Shown: positions 1 to 7,859 of the stretch, in pieces | Position numbering within the stretch: position 1 is the first letter of the stretch | Layout: every line of letters starts with the position of its first letter | The notes under the pieces: generated by a model | Database searches by the model: none | The model's input: only the letters and a program-made list of their open reading frames with translations | What the model was told of the DNA's origin: nothing | From: Lachnospiraceae bacterium | Lineage (GTDB): Bacteria > Bacillota > Clostridia > Lachnospirales > Lachnospiraceae | Assembly (NCBI GenBank): GCA_009780115.1 | Contig: WRAQ01000026.1 | Coordinates: forward strand, 1 to 45,022 | Reading direction: 5' to 3' | Length of the DNA: 45,022 bases | Program-made: the position numbers and the translations under genes

Positions 1-89
1 GGTTCAACAAGGAGAACAAGAACTATTACCTGATTGATTTAACCAATTATACCATGGGCATTAACAAACCGATTGAAGTAATTTATTGA
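1..89 (+). CDS. C-terminal end of an unidentified protein (partial)
   Basis: The third forward frame is open from the window edge and encodes 28 residues before a TGA at 87-89. The peptide ends NKPIEVIY and is rich in Asn, Tyr and Ile. The stop lies two bases from the stop of the convergent STAND ATPase gene, a spacing typical of tightly packed real genes. No family can be recognised from so short a tail. It could also be a chance open frame. Confidence 0.4.
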   Translation, partial: FNKENKNYYLIDLTNYTMGINKPIEVIY

Positions 90-91
90 GT

Positions 92-1594
92 TTAGTAATT
101 AAGTATAAAGATATTATACGAGGTGATAGCGGTTGAGGGGTGGTCTTTGCCCAGAACCTTTTCACTGATTGTTAATGCCTTTTGATACCATCCCATCGCC
201 TTGGGATAATCCCCCTGTTCATCGTATGTCCCCGCAATATTGTCATAGGTGATGGCGGTTGAGGGATGTTCTTTACCCAGAACCTTTTCATCGATTGCCA
301 AAGCCTTATGATACCATTCAAGTGCTTTAGAGTAATCACCTTGTCTATTATGAATACTACCGATATTATTTAACAGTCTTGAGACATCCTCGCTTTCTTC
401 CTCCATGAAATATAACGCAACCTTTTCGCCAAAAGGCAATATCTCAAGCCTACTTGTAAATATATCCGTCACATCAAAATACAAATCCCTTGCTATCATC
501 TCCACCAACCCAGTACACTCTTGATAATCCGGTGCATTTTCATATTTCAATACATCAGAAATGACAGGGTGCATATAAAATCCGGTTTCGGTCTCGATAA
601 GCCAGCCTTTTTCGACTAGGTCATTAAGAATATCCGGGTTGTCCTGGGCAAACCATTTTTCAGCATATTTAAAACTCAAAGGCTGGGGTGGGAACAGGGA
701 AAACTGCTTTAATACAAGAAGCTCGTCTTCGTTTTCTTTGATTTCCGACAAATCGAAAAGTGAAGTTAAGTGTTCGTTAAATTTTTTATTATTGCTAACT
801 TTGTTTTTAATCTCCGCTAAATTAAAGCCTTTTTCGTTTAATTTTTCAAGAAGTTCCATATCAGTTAAGCGGGCACACTTAGCGGTTTTCGCAAGCAGCT
901 CTACCACCAGGGTAAGGCAAGCAGCTTTCCCGACAATTTGCCGGACGATTTCATCATCGTAGTCGCTTCGATCGAGTATTTCTTTGTAAAGTGAAATACA
1001 ACTATCCTCGGAAAGTTCACCAATAAGGACTTTTTTAATATTTCCGATATCGGTTCTTCTTGAAGTAATCATGATATTGCAGGAGAGTTTGCCAAGTTCA
1101 TCCCTGTCGTCTAAGGAAATCTCATTCATGTTATCAATAAAAAGAAGCAGCTTTGTTGAAAGATTATTGATAAATATTTTGGTTTGCTTAAAATTTTCTT
1201 CAAAATCAGTAAAGGGGCTTGTTTCAATAAATTTACCATAAAGGGTCTTTTTAAGGTTTTCATCAAAGATAACCCAACCGATATGCTTAATTTGACTATC
1301 ATTATCATTATATTCGTGAAAGAGCTTTTTACAGATTTCGGATTTGCCGATACCGCCCATTCCGTTGATAAGCATTAGTTTCTCATTTTTTTCAATGTGG
1401 TTTTTTATATCAGAAAGCTCACCCCCACGCCCGGTGAAATAAACCGAAGGCTGAGGCGCAGAATCAATGGTTATTATTTTTGGTAATGAGTTTTGGATAG
1501 GGTTAAGGTAGTTTATGGTTGTGTTATTATCGCCAAGATGGACATCACCTTGGTTTTGGGTGGTGACTTTTTCGTGAAAATTAAATTCTTTCAT
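92..1594 (-). CDS. NB-ARC-type STAND ATPase with two C-terminal TPR repeats (bacterial NLR-like protein)
   Basis: This is a 500-residue signal-transduction ATPase of the STAND class, a family known to act as ligand-sensing switches, often in antiphage or cell-death roles. Walker A GMGGIGKS is at 78-85, Walker B LLLFIDNMN at 149-157, an NB-ARC sensor IMITSRR at 174-180 and a GLPL-like stretch at about 222-236. A winged-helix region at about 295-350 ends in an MHD-like MHPVISDVL. Two 42-residue kinesin-light-chain-type TPRs follow at 408-491, and then the protein stops abruptly. Residues 1-24 carry a short motif with core GDVHLGDNN that is shared with the gene just upstream. No effector domain is fused, so the output is presumably a separate protein, possibly that neighbour. 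Both genes probably form one transcript. The RBS is a weak GGGGGT. Confidence 0.85.
   Translation of the reverse strand: MKEFNFHEKVTTQNQGDVHLGDNNTTINYLNPIQNSLPKIITIDSAPQPSVYFTGRGGELSDIKNHIEKNEKLMLINGMGGIGKSEICKKLFHEYNDNDSQIKHIGWVIFDENLKKTLYGKFIETSPFTDFEENFKQTKIFINNLSTKLLLFIDNMNEISLDDRDELGKLSCNIMITSRRTDIGNIKKVLIGELSEDSCISLYKEILDRSDYDDEIVRQIVGKAACLTLVVELLAKTAKCARLTDMELLEKLNEKGFNLAEIKNKVSNNKKFNEHLTSLFDLSEIKENEDELLVLKQFSLFPPQPLSFKYAEKWFAQDNPDILNDLVEKGWLIETETGFYMHPVISDVLKYENAPDYQECTGLVEMIARDLYFDVTDIFTSRLEILPFGEKVALYFMEEESEDVSRLLNNIGSIHNRQGDYSKALEWYHKALAIDEKVLGKEHPSTAITYDNIAGTYDEQGDYPKAMGWYQKALTISEKVLGKDHPSTAITSYNIFILNY
122..373 (-). repeat. Two 126-bp tandem TPR-coding repeats
   Basis: Codons 408-449 and 450-491 of the STAND ATPase gene encode two similar 42-residue units, each ending HPSTAIT. 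DNA similarity between them is high, which would allow expansion or contraction by recombination. The gene stops nine codons into what would be a third unit (SYNI and then five unrelated residues), which suggests repeats were lost from this end. Confidence 0.75.
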
Positions 1595-1668
1595 TTTACC
1601 CCCGTATATCGTATGATTTTTTTCTTTTGAAATCTGTTTAAGTTCACTTCACTTTTATTGAAGCCAAG

Positions 1669-2124
1669 TTAACAGCATTCTTTTTTTCCGAGAAATACAT
1701 CCGGTACCTGCGGCAACGCAGGGATTAATTTCGCTATTTCATTATAAATATTAAGAACTTTTTTAGTCCTTTCTCTTAGCTTTACGGTTTTCTGGTACAA
1801 ATCGGAATTTTCATCAGTCATGTCCTTTATGAACTGCTTTATCTTTGTTAACCGGCCTTTATCCATGACTTCCTCAAGGTCTACATCTTGAGATGCGTTG
1901 CCCATAATTGTTTCAACTTCCTCAAAAGTATCACAAATATCCTCAATTTCTTTTGCTTCGCTAATGTATCCCGCTTGTTTTAGTTCATTTGCGAAGTCGG
2001 TAAGTTCATCTTGAAACTTTTCAATCTTTTCAAGGCATTTGGTGGTATTAATATAGACATCACCAAAATTTACATTCCCCTTATTTTTAATTTTAACCTC
2101 GTTGTTAAAGTTAAAGGTACTCAT
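1669..2124 (-). CDS. Small helical protein sharing the N-terminal motif of the adjacent STAND ATPase
   Basis: This 151-residue protein has no recognised family. Residues 1-24 match the start of the downstream STAND ATPase at ten positions: Met1, FNF at 4-6, Val10, Asn14, Gly16, Val18 and GD at 21-22. The rest, about 28-130, is predicted helical and rich in Glu and Lys. A hydrophobic, proline-containing tail (about 128-147, with LPQVPDVFLG) comes before a terminal ECC. There is no signal peptide and no clear transmembrane helix. The start is fixed by a strong AAAGGAGG ribosome site. It precedes the ATPase by 74 bases on the same strand. I infer that the two proteins work together through their common N-terminal motif, perhaps as sensor and effector. 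The function is otherwise unknown. Confidence 0.75.
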   Translation of the reverse strand: MSTFNFNNEVKIKNKGNVNFGDVYINTTKCLEKIEKFQDELTDFANELKQAGYISEAKEIEDICDTFEEVETIMGNASQDVDLEEVMDKGRLTKIKQFIKDMTDENSDLYQKTVKLRERTKKVLNIYNEIAKLIPALPQVPDVFLGKKECC

Positions 2125-2264
2125 ATTACCATTCCTCCTTTGGTGATGTTTACAACGGGATCGAATTATTCACTCATTTTTATCCCCGCCGCCGTGTAGG
2201 TTTTTGCACTGTTCCTAAGGTTTTATCACTTTAAAATACATTAAAATAAACGTAATATATATGA

Positions 2265-2293
2265 ATCATAACACATTACGCCAGATGCGGCAA
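2265..2293 (-). promoter_or_regulatory. Putative sigma-A promoter for the 151-aa protein and STAND ATPase
   Basis: On the minus strand TTGCCG (2288-2293), a 17-base spacer and TATGAT (2265-2270) form a good promoter. It would give a leader of about 135 bases. The whole gene-free stretch 2125-2422 holds this promoter, the strong RBS next to 2124 and an AT-rich tail after the sugar permease gene. That tail has only weak hairpins and no convincing terminator. Confidence 0.5.
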
Positions 2294-2422
2294 TATTTTT
2301 CATTTGAAATTATGCGTGAATTTTCGCCGGATTAACCATTATTTCTATTTTTATCCATATCATTATCCATGGTCTTTTAAATAGACATTTTTTAAAGATA
2401 TTTATTCATTAAATAAATCATC

Positions 2423-3301
2423 TTAGTTTTTCATACCTGTCATAACGATACCCTCGATGAAGTAACGTTGGCAAACAAGGTAAATAATCAAGCCTGGGGT
2501 AAATGTCAAGACTGTTGCCGCAAACATTCCCGCGAAATCAGCCTTAAAATTACCGAAAAATGCGGTTAAACCCAAGACTAAAGTATACTTATCCGCGGAA
2601 TGGATATAAATCATTTGCTGTAACAAATCATTCCATGTTGTAATAAATATCAAGAGAGAAATAACAATAATCGCCGGCCTGATTGACGGTATTATAATAT
2701 TAAACAGTATTTGCCAATAACCGGCACCGTCGATTTTTGCTGCTTCATCAAGGTCTCGGGGAATTGTGCGGATAAATTGCCGAAGCAGAAAAATATTAAA
2801 CGCCCCGCCGCCGCATAGATATGGAAGGATTAAAGGCCAGTAGCTGTCGACAAAACCAAGGTATGTCCATGCCATATATAATGGTATCAATGTCACCATC
2901 GTCGGCAGTAGCATCGAACCGATACATAAGGAAAATAAGAATCTTTTACCGGTAAAATTCAGCCGGGCAAAGGCATAAGCGCAAGATATTGCCGTTGCTG
3001 TCCCAAAGATAACACAGGGGACAGAGATTGCAAAAGAGTTCATTAAGTTCCGCAGAAAGACAAAATTCGCTGATCTGATTGTATAATTCGACCAGTTCCA
3101 TTCAGATGGATTAATTGTACCCATTGGTAAAAACTTAGGCGGCCATATAAATATATCAAGGCTTCCCATCAACGAAGAACGGAATATCCAATATATCGGT
3201 AGCATCACCATTGCAGCAATTAAAATTAGGACAGTAAAGGCCAACCGATTGCAAAACTTTTCATTTTGTTTCTTATTTTGCATACCACTCTTAGTAAACA
3301 T
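2423..3301 (-). CDS. Carbohydrate ABC transporter permease, MalG type
   Basis: This 292-residue membrane protein is the second permease of a CUT1 sugar importer. It has about six transmembrane segments, the first at roughly 22-40. The cytoplasmic EAA loop that contacts the ATPase is clear (EAAKIDGAGYWQILFNIIIP, about residues 186-205). Its start overlaps the stop of the upstream permease by one base (TAATG), with the ribosome site AAGGAGA inside the upstream gene, so translation is probably coupled. It is the last gene of the arabinofuranoside import operon. No ATPase is encoded nearby, so a shared MsmX-type ATPase is inferred. Confidence 0.9.
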   Translation of the reverse strand: MFTKSGMQNKKQNEKFCNRLAFTVLILIAAMVMLPIYWIFRSSLMGSLDIFIWPPKFLPMGTINPSEWNWSNYTIRSANFVFLRNLMNSFAISVPCVIFGTATAISCAYAFARLNFTGKRFLFSLCIGSMLLPTMVTLIPLYMAWTYLGFVDSYWPLILPYLCGGGAFNIFLLRQFIRTIPRDLDEAAKIDGAGYWQILFNIIIPSIRPAIIVISLLIFITTWNDLLQQMIYIHSADKYTLVLGLTAFFGNFKADFAGMFAATVLTFTPGLIIYLVCQRYFIEGIVMTGMKN

Positions 3302-4239
3302 TAATCTTCTCCTTCCTCATAAAATATCCAGCTTTTAGATGTCATAAAGAGAATTGCGGCAAGTATCGCCGCTAAGATAAAGAATATAAATGAAATAGCA
3401 CTTCCTTTTCCAAGGTCGCCTTCTCTAAAACCGACATGATACATGAGAAATGTCATAAACATTGAGGATTTACCCGGCCCGCCTCTCGTAACCGATAGGG
3501 CGGGGACAACTACCTGCAGGCTCACGACCAGGCTCATCAACATATTGAAGAAGATGATTGGTGTCATACAGGGAACCGTAATATGCCGGAATCGTTTTAA
3601 AAAGTTTGCCCCGTCTATTTCCGCAGCTTCCAAATAAACCCGGGGCACATTTTGAAGGCCCGCAAGAAAAATGACAATTAGGTTGCCGCATTGCCATACC
3701 GCAATCATTACCAGCGACGGGATAACTGTTTCAGAGGCCGATAGAAAATGAGACCTTTCAAAACCAAGGTTAACAAGGAAATAATTAATTAAACCGCCCT
3801 CATATCTTAATAAGAAGTGCCAGCTAATCATTACCGCTGCGGCGGGTAGAATATAGGGAAGATAAAAAATAGCCCGTAGTATCGCACGGCCGGGAATTTT
3901 GCGGTTTAATAGGATGGCGATAAAAAATGAATAAAAAACACTGCTGATAACTGCAAAAAGGGCATAATATACTGTTACTCCAATTGAATTAAGAAAATCA
4001 ATGGTCGGGTTTGTAAATATTTCGACAAAATTATCAAAGCCGACAAACCGCGGCGGCGGCAAAACACGGTTGCGGACAAAATGGCCGGTCCTTAAATCAG
4101 TAAAACCGATTGCCATTGCCGCTAGTAAGGGTATATATGTAATAAGCGAAAGGCCGAGGAATGCCGGTATTAAAAACACATATGCCGCCCGCTGTTCCTT
4201 TTTTTCCATCAATGATTTTTTTTTCTTTTTTCCCGCCAT
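3301..4239 (-). CDS. Carbohydrate ABC transporter permease, MalF/UgpA type
   Basis: This 312-residue protein is the first permease of the same CUT1 importer. It has a lysine-rich cytoplasmic N-terminus (MAGKKKKKS), about six transmembrane helices and an EAA loop (EAAEIDGANFLKRFRHITVP, about 205-224). A GAGGT ribosome site precedes the ATG. A strong intercistronic hairpin separates it from the solute-binding protein gene upstream. The substrate is inferred from the adjacent GH127 gene to be an arabinofuranoside or a short arabino-oligosaccharide. Confidence 0.9.
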   Translation of the reverse strand: MAGKKKKKSLMEKKEQRAAYVFLIPAFLGLSLITYIPLLAAMAIGFTDLRTGHFVRNRVLPPPRFVGFDNFVEIFTNPTIDFLNSIGVTVYYALFAVISSVFYSFFIAILLNRKIPGRAILRAIFYLPYILPAAAVMISWHFLLRYEGGLINYFLVNLGFERSHFLSASETVIPSLVMIAVWQCGNLIVIFLAGLQNVPRVYLEAAEIDGANFLKRFRHITVPCMTPIIFFNMLMSLVVSLQVVVPALSVTRGGPGKSSMFMTFLMYHVGFREGDLGKGSAISFIFFILAAILAAILFMTSKSWIFYEEGED

Positions 4240-4288
4240 ATGTTAACCTCATGCCCGCTGTGCGGGCCGTGTCCGCCTTCGAGATTGC

Positions 4289-4326
4289 AAAGGGCGCTAA
4301 GAAACTTATTAGTTTATAGCGCCCTT
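4289..4326 (-). terminator. Intercistronic hairpin between binding-protein and permease genes
   Basis: An 11-bp perfect inverted repeat (AAAGGGCGCTA at 4289-4299, complement at 4316-4326) encloses a second small stem (AAACT/AGTTT). On the minus strand it lies just after the binding-protein stop. The complement of the AAA side gives only a short T-run, so it probably acts as a partial terminator or RNA stabiliser that keeps binding-protein mRNA in excess. Confidence 0.7.
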
Positions 4327-4339
4327 TATATTACTTATC

Positions 4340-5683
4340 TTAGTTCCCTGAAACTGCGGCTTCCAGCGCAGGGCGTACACTTTCTATTACTTCTTTAACT
4401 GTTTTGCTGCCGTTGGCTGCTTCAACCAGTGCCGGAATAAGTACTCTGTCTATCTGATCGGTACCGGGCGTATAGTACCATCCTGTCGGCACTGTACCCG
4501 GATGTAATGCTACATCAGCTACAGCGGTTCTGAAGGCTCTTGCATCAAGCCTTGCGCGGTTCGGTACTTCATCAATCCATCTTGTCAGCTTAGCTTCCTC
4601 GGTGAACCAGTCCGTTGTATTCGGCATAACCCAGCCATCAAGAATCGGTGCCCAGTTACTTTCCGGGTCAGAATACCATCTTAAGAAAGTTGCGGCTGCT
4701 TCCGGATGCTTTGTGTCAGCAAATACACCAACCGGGCCGCCGGCGGTAATATTTGCCTGTTGTTTCATATAAGGGAGAACACCAACGCCGTAGTTGATAT
4801 CTGAGAACATGGTAAACCCGGTTGCCCATTGGCCTTCCGTACACATTGCGACATTGCCTGCCCCTACGGAATCCCACCAACCATCATCAGTTTGTGCCGG
4901 ATTAAACGGGGCTACTCCATGTACTAAGTGCAAATCATAAACTTTTTGCATTGCTTCGATAGCCGCATCATCAAATACTGCTCTTGTGCCATCCTCGGAA
5001 TACCATCTTCCGCCATTTGAGAGGGCCCATACTTCCAACTGCCATGCCCATTGATTGACATAAACGCCATATTGGACTATACTTGTTGCATCAAAATTGG
5101 GGCTGTTGAGATTGTTGCCATTGGCATCCAGGGTCAATAGTTTTGCGACTTCAATAAATTCATCCCACTGCCATGCGGTATCAAGGGTGGTCGGAGGATA
5201 CGGCACACCGGCGGCATCAAACATATCCCGGTTAAACCAAAGGGCCAAAACTTCACTACCGATGGAATAACCAATCGGCTGGCCGCCATCCGAGAATGTA
5301 ATCCCGGCAAATGGCCTGCTTGGCTGGCCTTCGTAAATATCAATTTTCTTAATCAGGCCTTCTCTAGTCCAGCCGATTGCGGTACGCTCGTCAATCATTC
5401 CGCAGTCAGGCATATTGTTGGCCGTTTGCAAAGTCCGGAGCCTTTCGCCGTATTGCTCATTTGGAATCTGTACCAGTGACACGAATATATCACTCTGCAT
5501 TGCGTTGAACACATCGAGTGCCCCTTGTGTTGATTCACGCTCTGACTCATCACCCCATATTGAAAATTCGAGTTGGATTACATCACACTTACAGTTATAA
5601 TCACTACTTGAACCACAAGCTGTGACTATGCTCATTAGCATGACAGCAGTAAGTATGAGCGCGAGGATTTTCTTGATTTTCAT
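4340..5683 (-). CDS. Sugar ABC transporter solute-binding lipoprotein (CUT1, SBP_bac_1)
   Basis: This 447-residue extracellular binding protein captures the sugar for the two downstream permeases. A lipoprotein signal peptide MKIKK...LMSIVTAC places the lipidated Cys at residue 23. The body has the SBP_bac_1 pattern, for example the region around QIPNEQYGERL and the conserved WRWYSDPES-like segment near the C-terminus. I chose the ATG at 5683 over an upstream ATG at 5704 because AAAGGAGAG lies at the right distance before 5683 and the upstream ATG falls next to that ribosome site. The gene has its own consensus promoter with a LacI-type operator, which links its expression to the regulator at 7860-8894. 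Confidence 0.92.
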   Translation of the reverse strand: MKIKKILALILTAVMLMSIVTACGSSSDYNCKCDVIQLEFSIWGDESERESTQGALDVFNAMQSDIFVSLVQIPNEQYGERLRTLQTANNMPDCGMIDERTAIGWTREGLIKKIDIYEGQPSRPFAGITFSDGGQPIGYSIGSEVLALWFNRDMFDAAGVPYPPTTLDTAWQWDEFIEVAKLLTLDANGNNLNSPNFDATSIVQYGVYVNQWAWQLEVWALSNGGRWYSEDGTRAVFDDAAIEAMQKVYDLHLVHGVAPFNPAQTDDGWWDSVGAGNVAMCTEGQWATGFTMFSDINYGVGVLPYMKQQANITAGGPVGVFADTKHPEAAATFLRWYSDPESNWAPILDGWVMPNTTDWFTEEAKLTRWIDEVPNRARLDARAFRTAVADVALHPGTVPTGWYYTPGTDQIDRVLIPALVEAANGSKTVKEVIESVRPALEAAVSGN

Positions 5684-5768
5684 TTCTATCTCTCTCCTTT
5701 CCATTACCTAATATTATTCGCGTGGCCAACCGCTTATGCTGTAATAATGAGGCTGTATATCCAATTAA

Positions 5769-5784
5769 ATCTAAACGATTAACC
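5769..5784 (-). promoter_or_regulatory. LacI-family operator at the transporter promoter
   Basis: The 16-mer ATCTAAACGATTAACC at 5769-5784 recurs exactly, in reverse orientation, at 8917-8932 in front of the LacI-family gene. Its centre TAAACGATTA is a near-palindrome around CG, as expected for LacI-family sites. It begins ten bases downstream of the -10 box, so a bound repressor would cover the transcription start. Confidence 0.8.
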
Positions 5785-5793
5785 TGATAAATA

Positions 5794-5822
5794 ATTATAC
5801 CTTTTTTTGAAAGTTGTGTCAA
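5794..5822 (-). promoter_or_regulatory. Consensus sigma-A promoter of the sugar transporter operon
   Basis: On the minus strand TTGACA (5817-5822), a 17-base spacer and TATAAT (5794-5799) match the consensus at all twelve positions. The start would be near 5787, leaving a leader of about 100 bases that contains the operator. A promoter this strong only makes sense if tightly repressed. Confidence 0.88.
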
Positions 5823-5916
5823 GCAAAACATTCAACTTTTTACCGGATTCCGCCGGAAATCACTTTCACAATTTGCCGAGCCGCGCCGGAATTTATTTTT
5901 ACAATTCGGCCGGGTT

Positions 5917-7827
5917 TTACTGATTTTTTGCCAGATAATTAAGAAAAACGCGCATCTCCCCTTCGCCGCGGTTGGCCCACAGGAAGTAGGGGATTAACTC
6001 GACCCCGGCATCCAATAGCGCCGGGGGGGCTGTTGTGTACAGGCTTTCCTCATGCTCTGTATAACGATACCCGGCTGTTTTGAGCATGACTGTTTCAAGG
6101 GGCAGGCCGGCCGGCGGGCCTGACTCGGAAAATGCCGCTCCGGCCGGAAGTACAACCGCACCAAGGTTTTCCCCGTTGTCAGCCTGTTCCGCGCAATAGA
6201 CCAGTGGGCCGCGCATTACGGCAGCTTTACCGTTTTGATTTTGCACCTTGGGTGATGTATAGATTTGTTTCGGAGTCATATCGAATTGCAAGACAATCTC
6301 GATTCCGCTCCAGTCTCCGTCAATTGCGATATAGCCATTTTCTGTCCGGGTCGGCAGTTCACACCCGTCTATTGAAAGTGATATCACCGGCGCGTTTTCC
6401 GGGCTGCGGAGAAAGAGGGTATAATACCCGCCCGCCGCCGTGACAGTAGCTTTTCCGCCATATGGGTAATCAGTCCTTACCGTGACATTTCGTTCCCCGT
6501 CCGTAACGTCGCTTGCGCAGTACAAATTGATATATAAACCATCCTCTGAAGTCCCGTAAACATACTCTCCCAGCCCCATGACGGTTCTCGCGATATTGGT
6601 CGGGCAGCAGGAGCAGTCAAACCATTTCTGCCTTGGGATTTTCACATGCGCCAGGCCGGGGCTGTGTGCGATGCGGCCGGGGTCGGCTTCAAGCGGGTTG
6701 ACATAGAAAAATTCGGTTCCGCTTAATGAAATACCGGCAAGAACAGTATTGTAAAATGCTTTTTCCATGATATCCGCATACCGTGCTTCACCGGAAAGGG
6801 CGTTCATCCGGCGGCAGAACATCATCAAACCGATTGATGCGCAGGTTTCCCCGTAGATTAAGTCAGCGGGCAAGTCATACGCCGTTGTGAACGCTTCACC
6901 AACCGAAGTCGCACCAATCGCACCGGTAAGGTACATTTGTCTTTTGACAATATCGTCAAACAAACCCATGCAAGCCTCAAGCATCTGCCGGTCATCGAGC
7001 TCCATCGCCAAATCAGCCATCGCCGAATACATATAAACAGCGCGCACGGCATGGCCGGTAGCTTCTCTTTGCCCAACCGGCGGGGCCCCGGCTTGAAAGT
7101 AGCTCATCTTAAAGGTATCAAGCTCCGGCCAAATGGTACGGTAATCCGCACTTTCGCGTTCTTTTTTGAAAAAGTCCGGCGCCTGCCCCCGGCGGCGGAT
7201 AAATTCTTCCGCTAACAAAAGATAGCGTTTTTCTCCCGTTACTCTATACAGTTTCACAAGGGCAAGTTCAATCTCCTGATGGCCGGGATACCCTTCTCTT
7301 TCGTTGAAAACGCGGCTGATACAGTCAGCAAAGCGGACGGCAATTTCTAAAAAATTGCGCTTTCCGGTTGCATTATAGTAAGCGACAGCCGCTTCAATCA
7401 TGTGGCCGGCACAATAAAGCTCATGGCCTTGCTGAAGATTTGTCCAGCGTTTATTTTGCTCTTTGATGGTATAATATGTATTAACATAACCGTCATCCTG
7501 TTGAGCGGCGCCGATTAATTCAATCGCAGTATCGGCAAGAGCCTCAAGCTCCGGGTCAGGTTGTGTTTCAAGACTGAAAGCCACCGCCTCCAGCCATTTA
7601 TAAAGGTCGCTGTCCTGAAAAGCCATCCCATAATATGTACCGTCCCGCCGCCCGGCTACAATTTCAAAGTTTTTGATACAGTGGCTTTTTGCGGCATCTG
7701 CAATGCGGTCATTTAAGACTTCCCACTGATAGGGAATCACTTTTTTTTGCACCAGGTCAATGACCCTAAGCAAAAAAGGGTCGCAGAAAGTAATTTGTTT
7801 AAGGGGGAGCGGCTTGATATTCTTCAT
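5917..7827 (-). CDS. GH127 beta-L-arabinofuranosidase
   Basis: This 636-residue protein belongs to glycoside hydrolase family 127 (formerly DUF1680), whose characterised member HypBA1 removes beta-L-arabinofuranose from plant arabinooligosaccharides with a zinc-bound cysteine nucleophile. The metal and catalytic set is visible: Glu327 and Cys329 in GETCASIG, and Cys405, Cys407 and Cys408 in DCSCCPTN, with Cys407 matching the nucleophile position. An alpha/alpha-barrel fills about 30-430 and beta-domains follow. There is no signal peptide, so it should act in the cytoplasm on imported sugar. It starts 32 bases after the LacI-family gene with a GGAGG site, so the two are probably co-transcribed and the enzyme shares the repressor's autoregulated promoter. 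GH146 is a less likely alternative. Confidence 0.9.
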   Translation of the reverse strand: MKNIKPLPLKQITFCDPFLLRVIDLVQKKVIPYQWEVLNDRIADAAKSHCIKNFEIVAGRRDGTYYGMAFQDSDLYKWLEAVAFSLETQPDPELEALADTAIELIGAAQQDDGYVNTYYTIKEQNKRWTNLQQGHELYCAGHMIEAAVAYYNATGKRNFLEIAVRFADCISRVFNEREGYPGHQEIELALVKLYRVTGEKRYLLLAEEFIRRRGQAPDFFKKERESADYRTIWPELDTFKMSYFQAGAPPVGQREATGHAVRAVYMYSAMADLAMELDDRQMLEACMGLFDDIVKRQMYLTGAIGATSVGEAFTTAYDLPADLIYGETCASIGLMMFCRRMNALSGEARYADIMEKAFYNTVLAGISLSGTEFFYVNPLEADPGRIAHSPGLAHVKIPRQKWFDCSCCPTNIARTVMGLGEYVYGTSEDGLYINLYCASDVTDGERNVTVRTDYPYGGKATVTAAGGYYTLFLRSPENAPVISLSIDGCELPTRTENGYIAIDGDWSGIEIVLQFDMTPKQIYTSPKVQNQNGKAAVMRGPLVYCAEQADNGENLGAVVLPAGAAFSESGPPAGLPLETVMLKTAGYRYTEHEESLYTTAPPALLDAGVELIPYFLWANRGEGEMRVFLNYLAKNQ

Positions 7828-7859
7828 TATTAATCCTCCGTCAGGGTGGACACGATGCG

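Noticed and set aside
2402-2421. AT-rich inverted repeat after the MalG-type permease as a terminator
   Set aside because: The stem contains only A-T pairs and no T-run follows, so it would be too weak to call.
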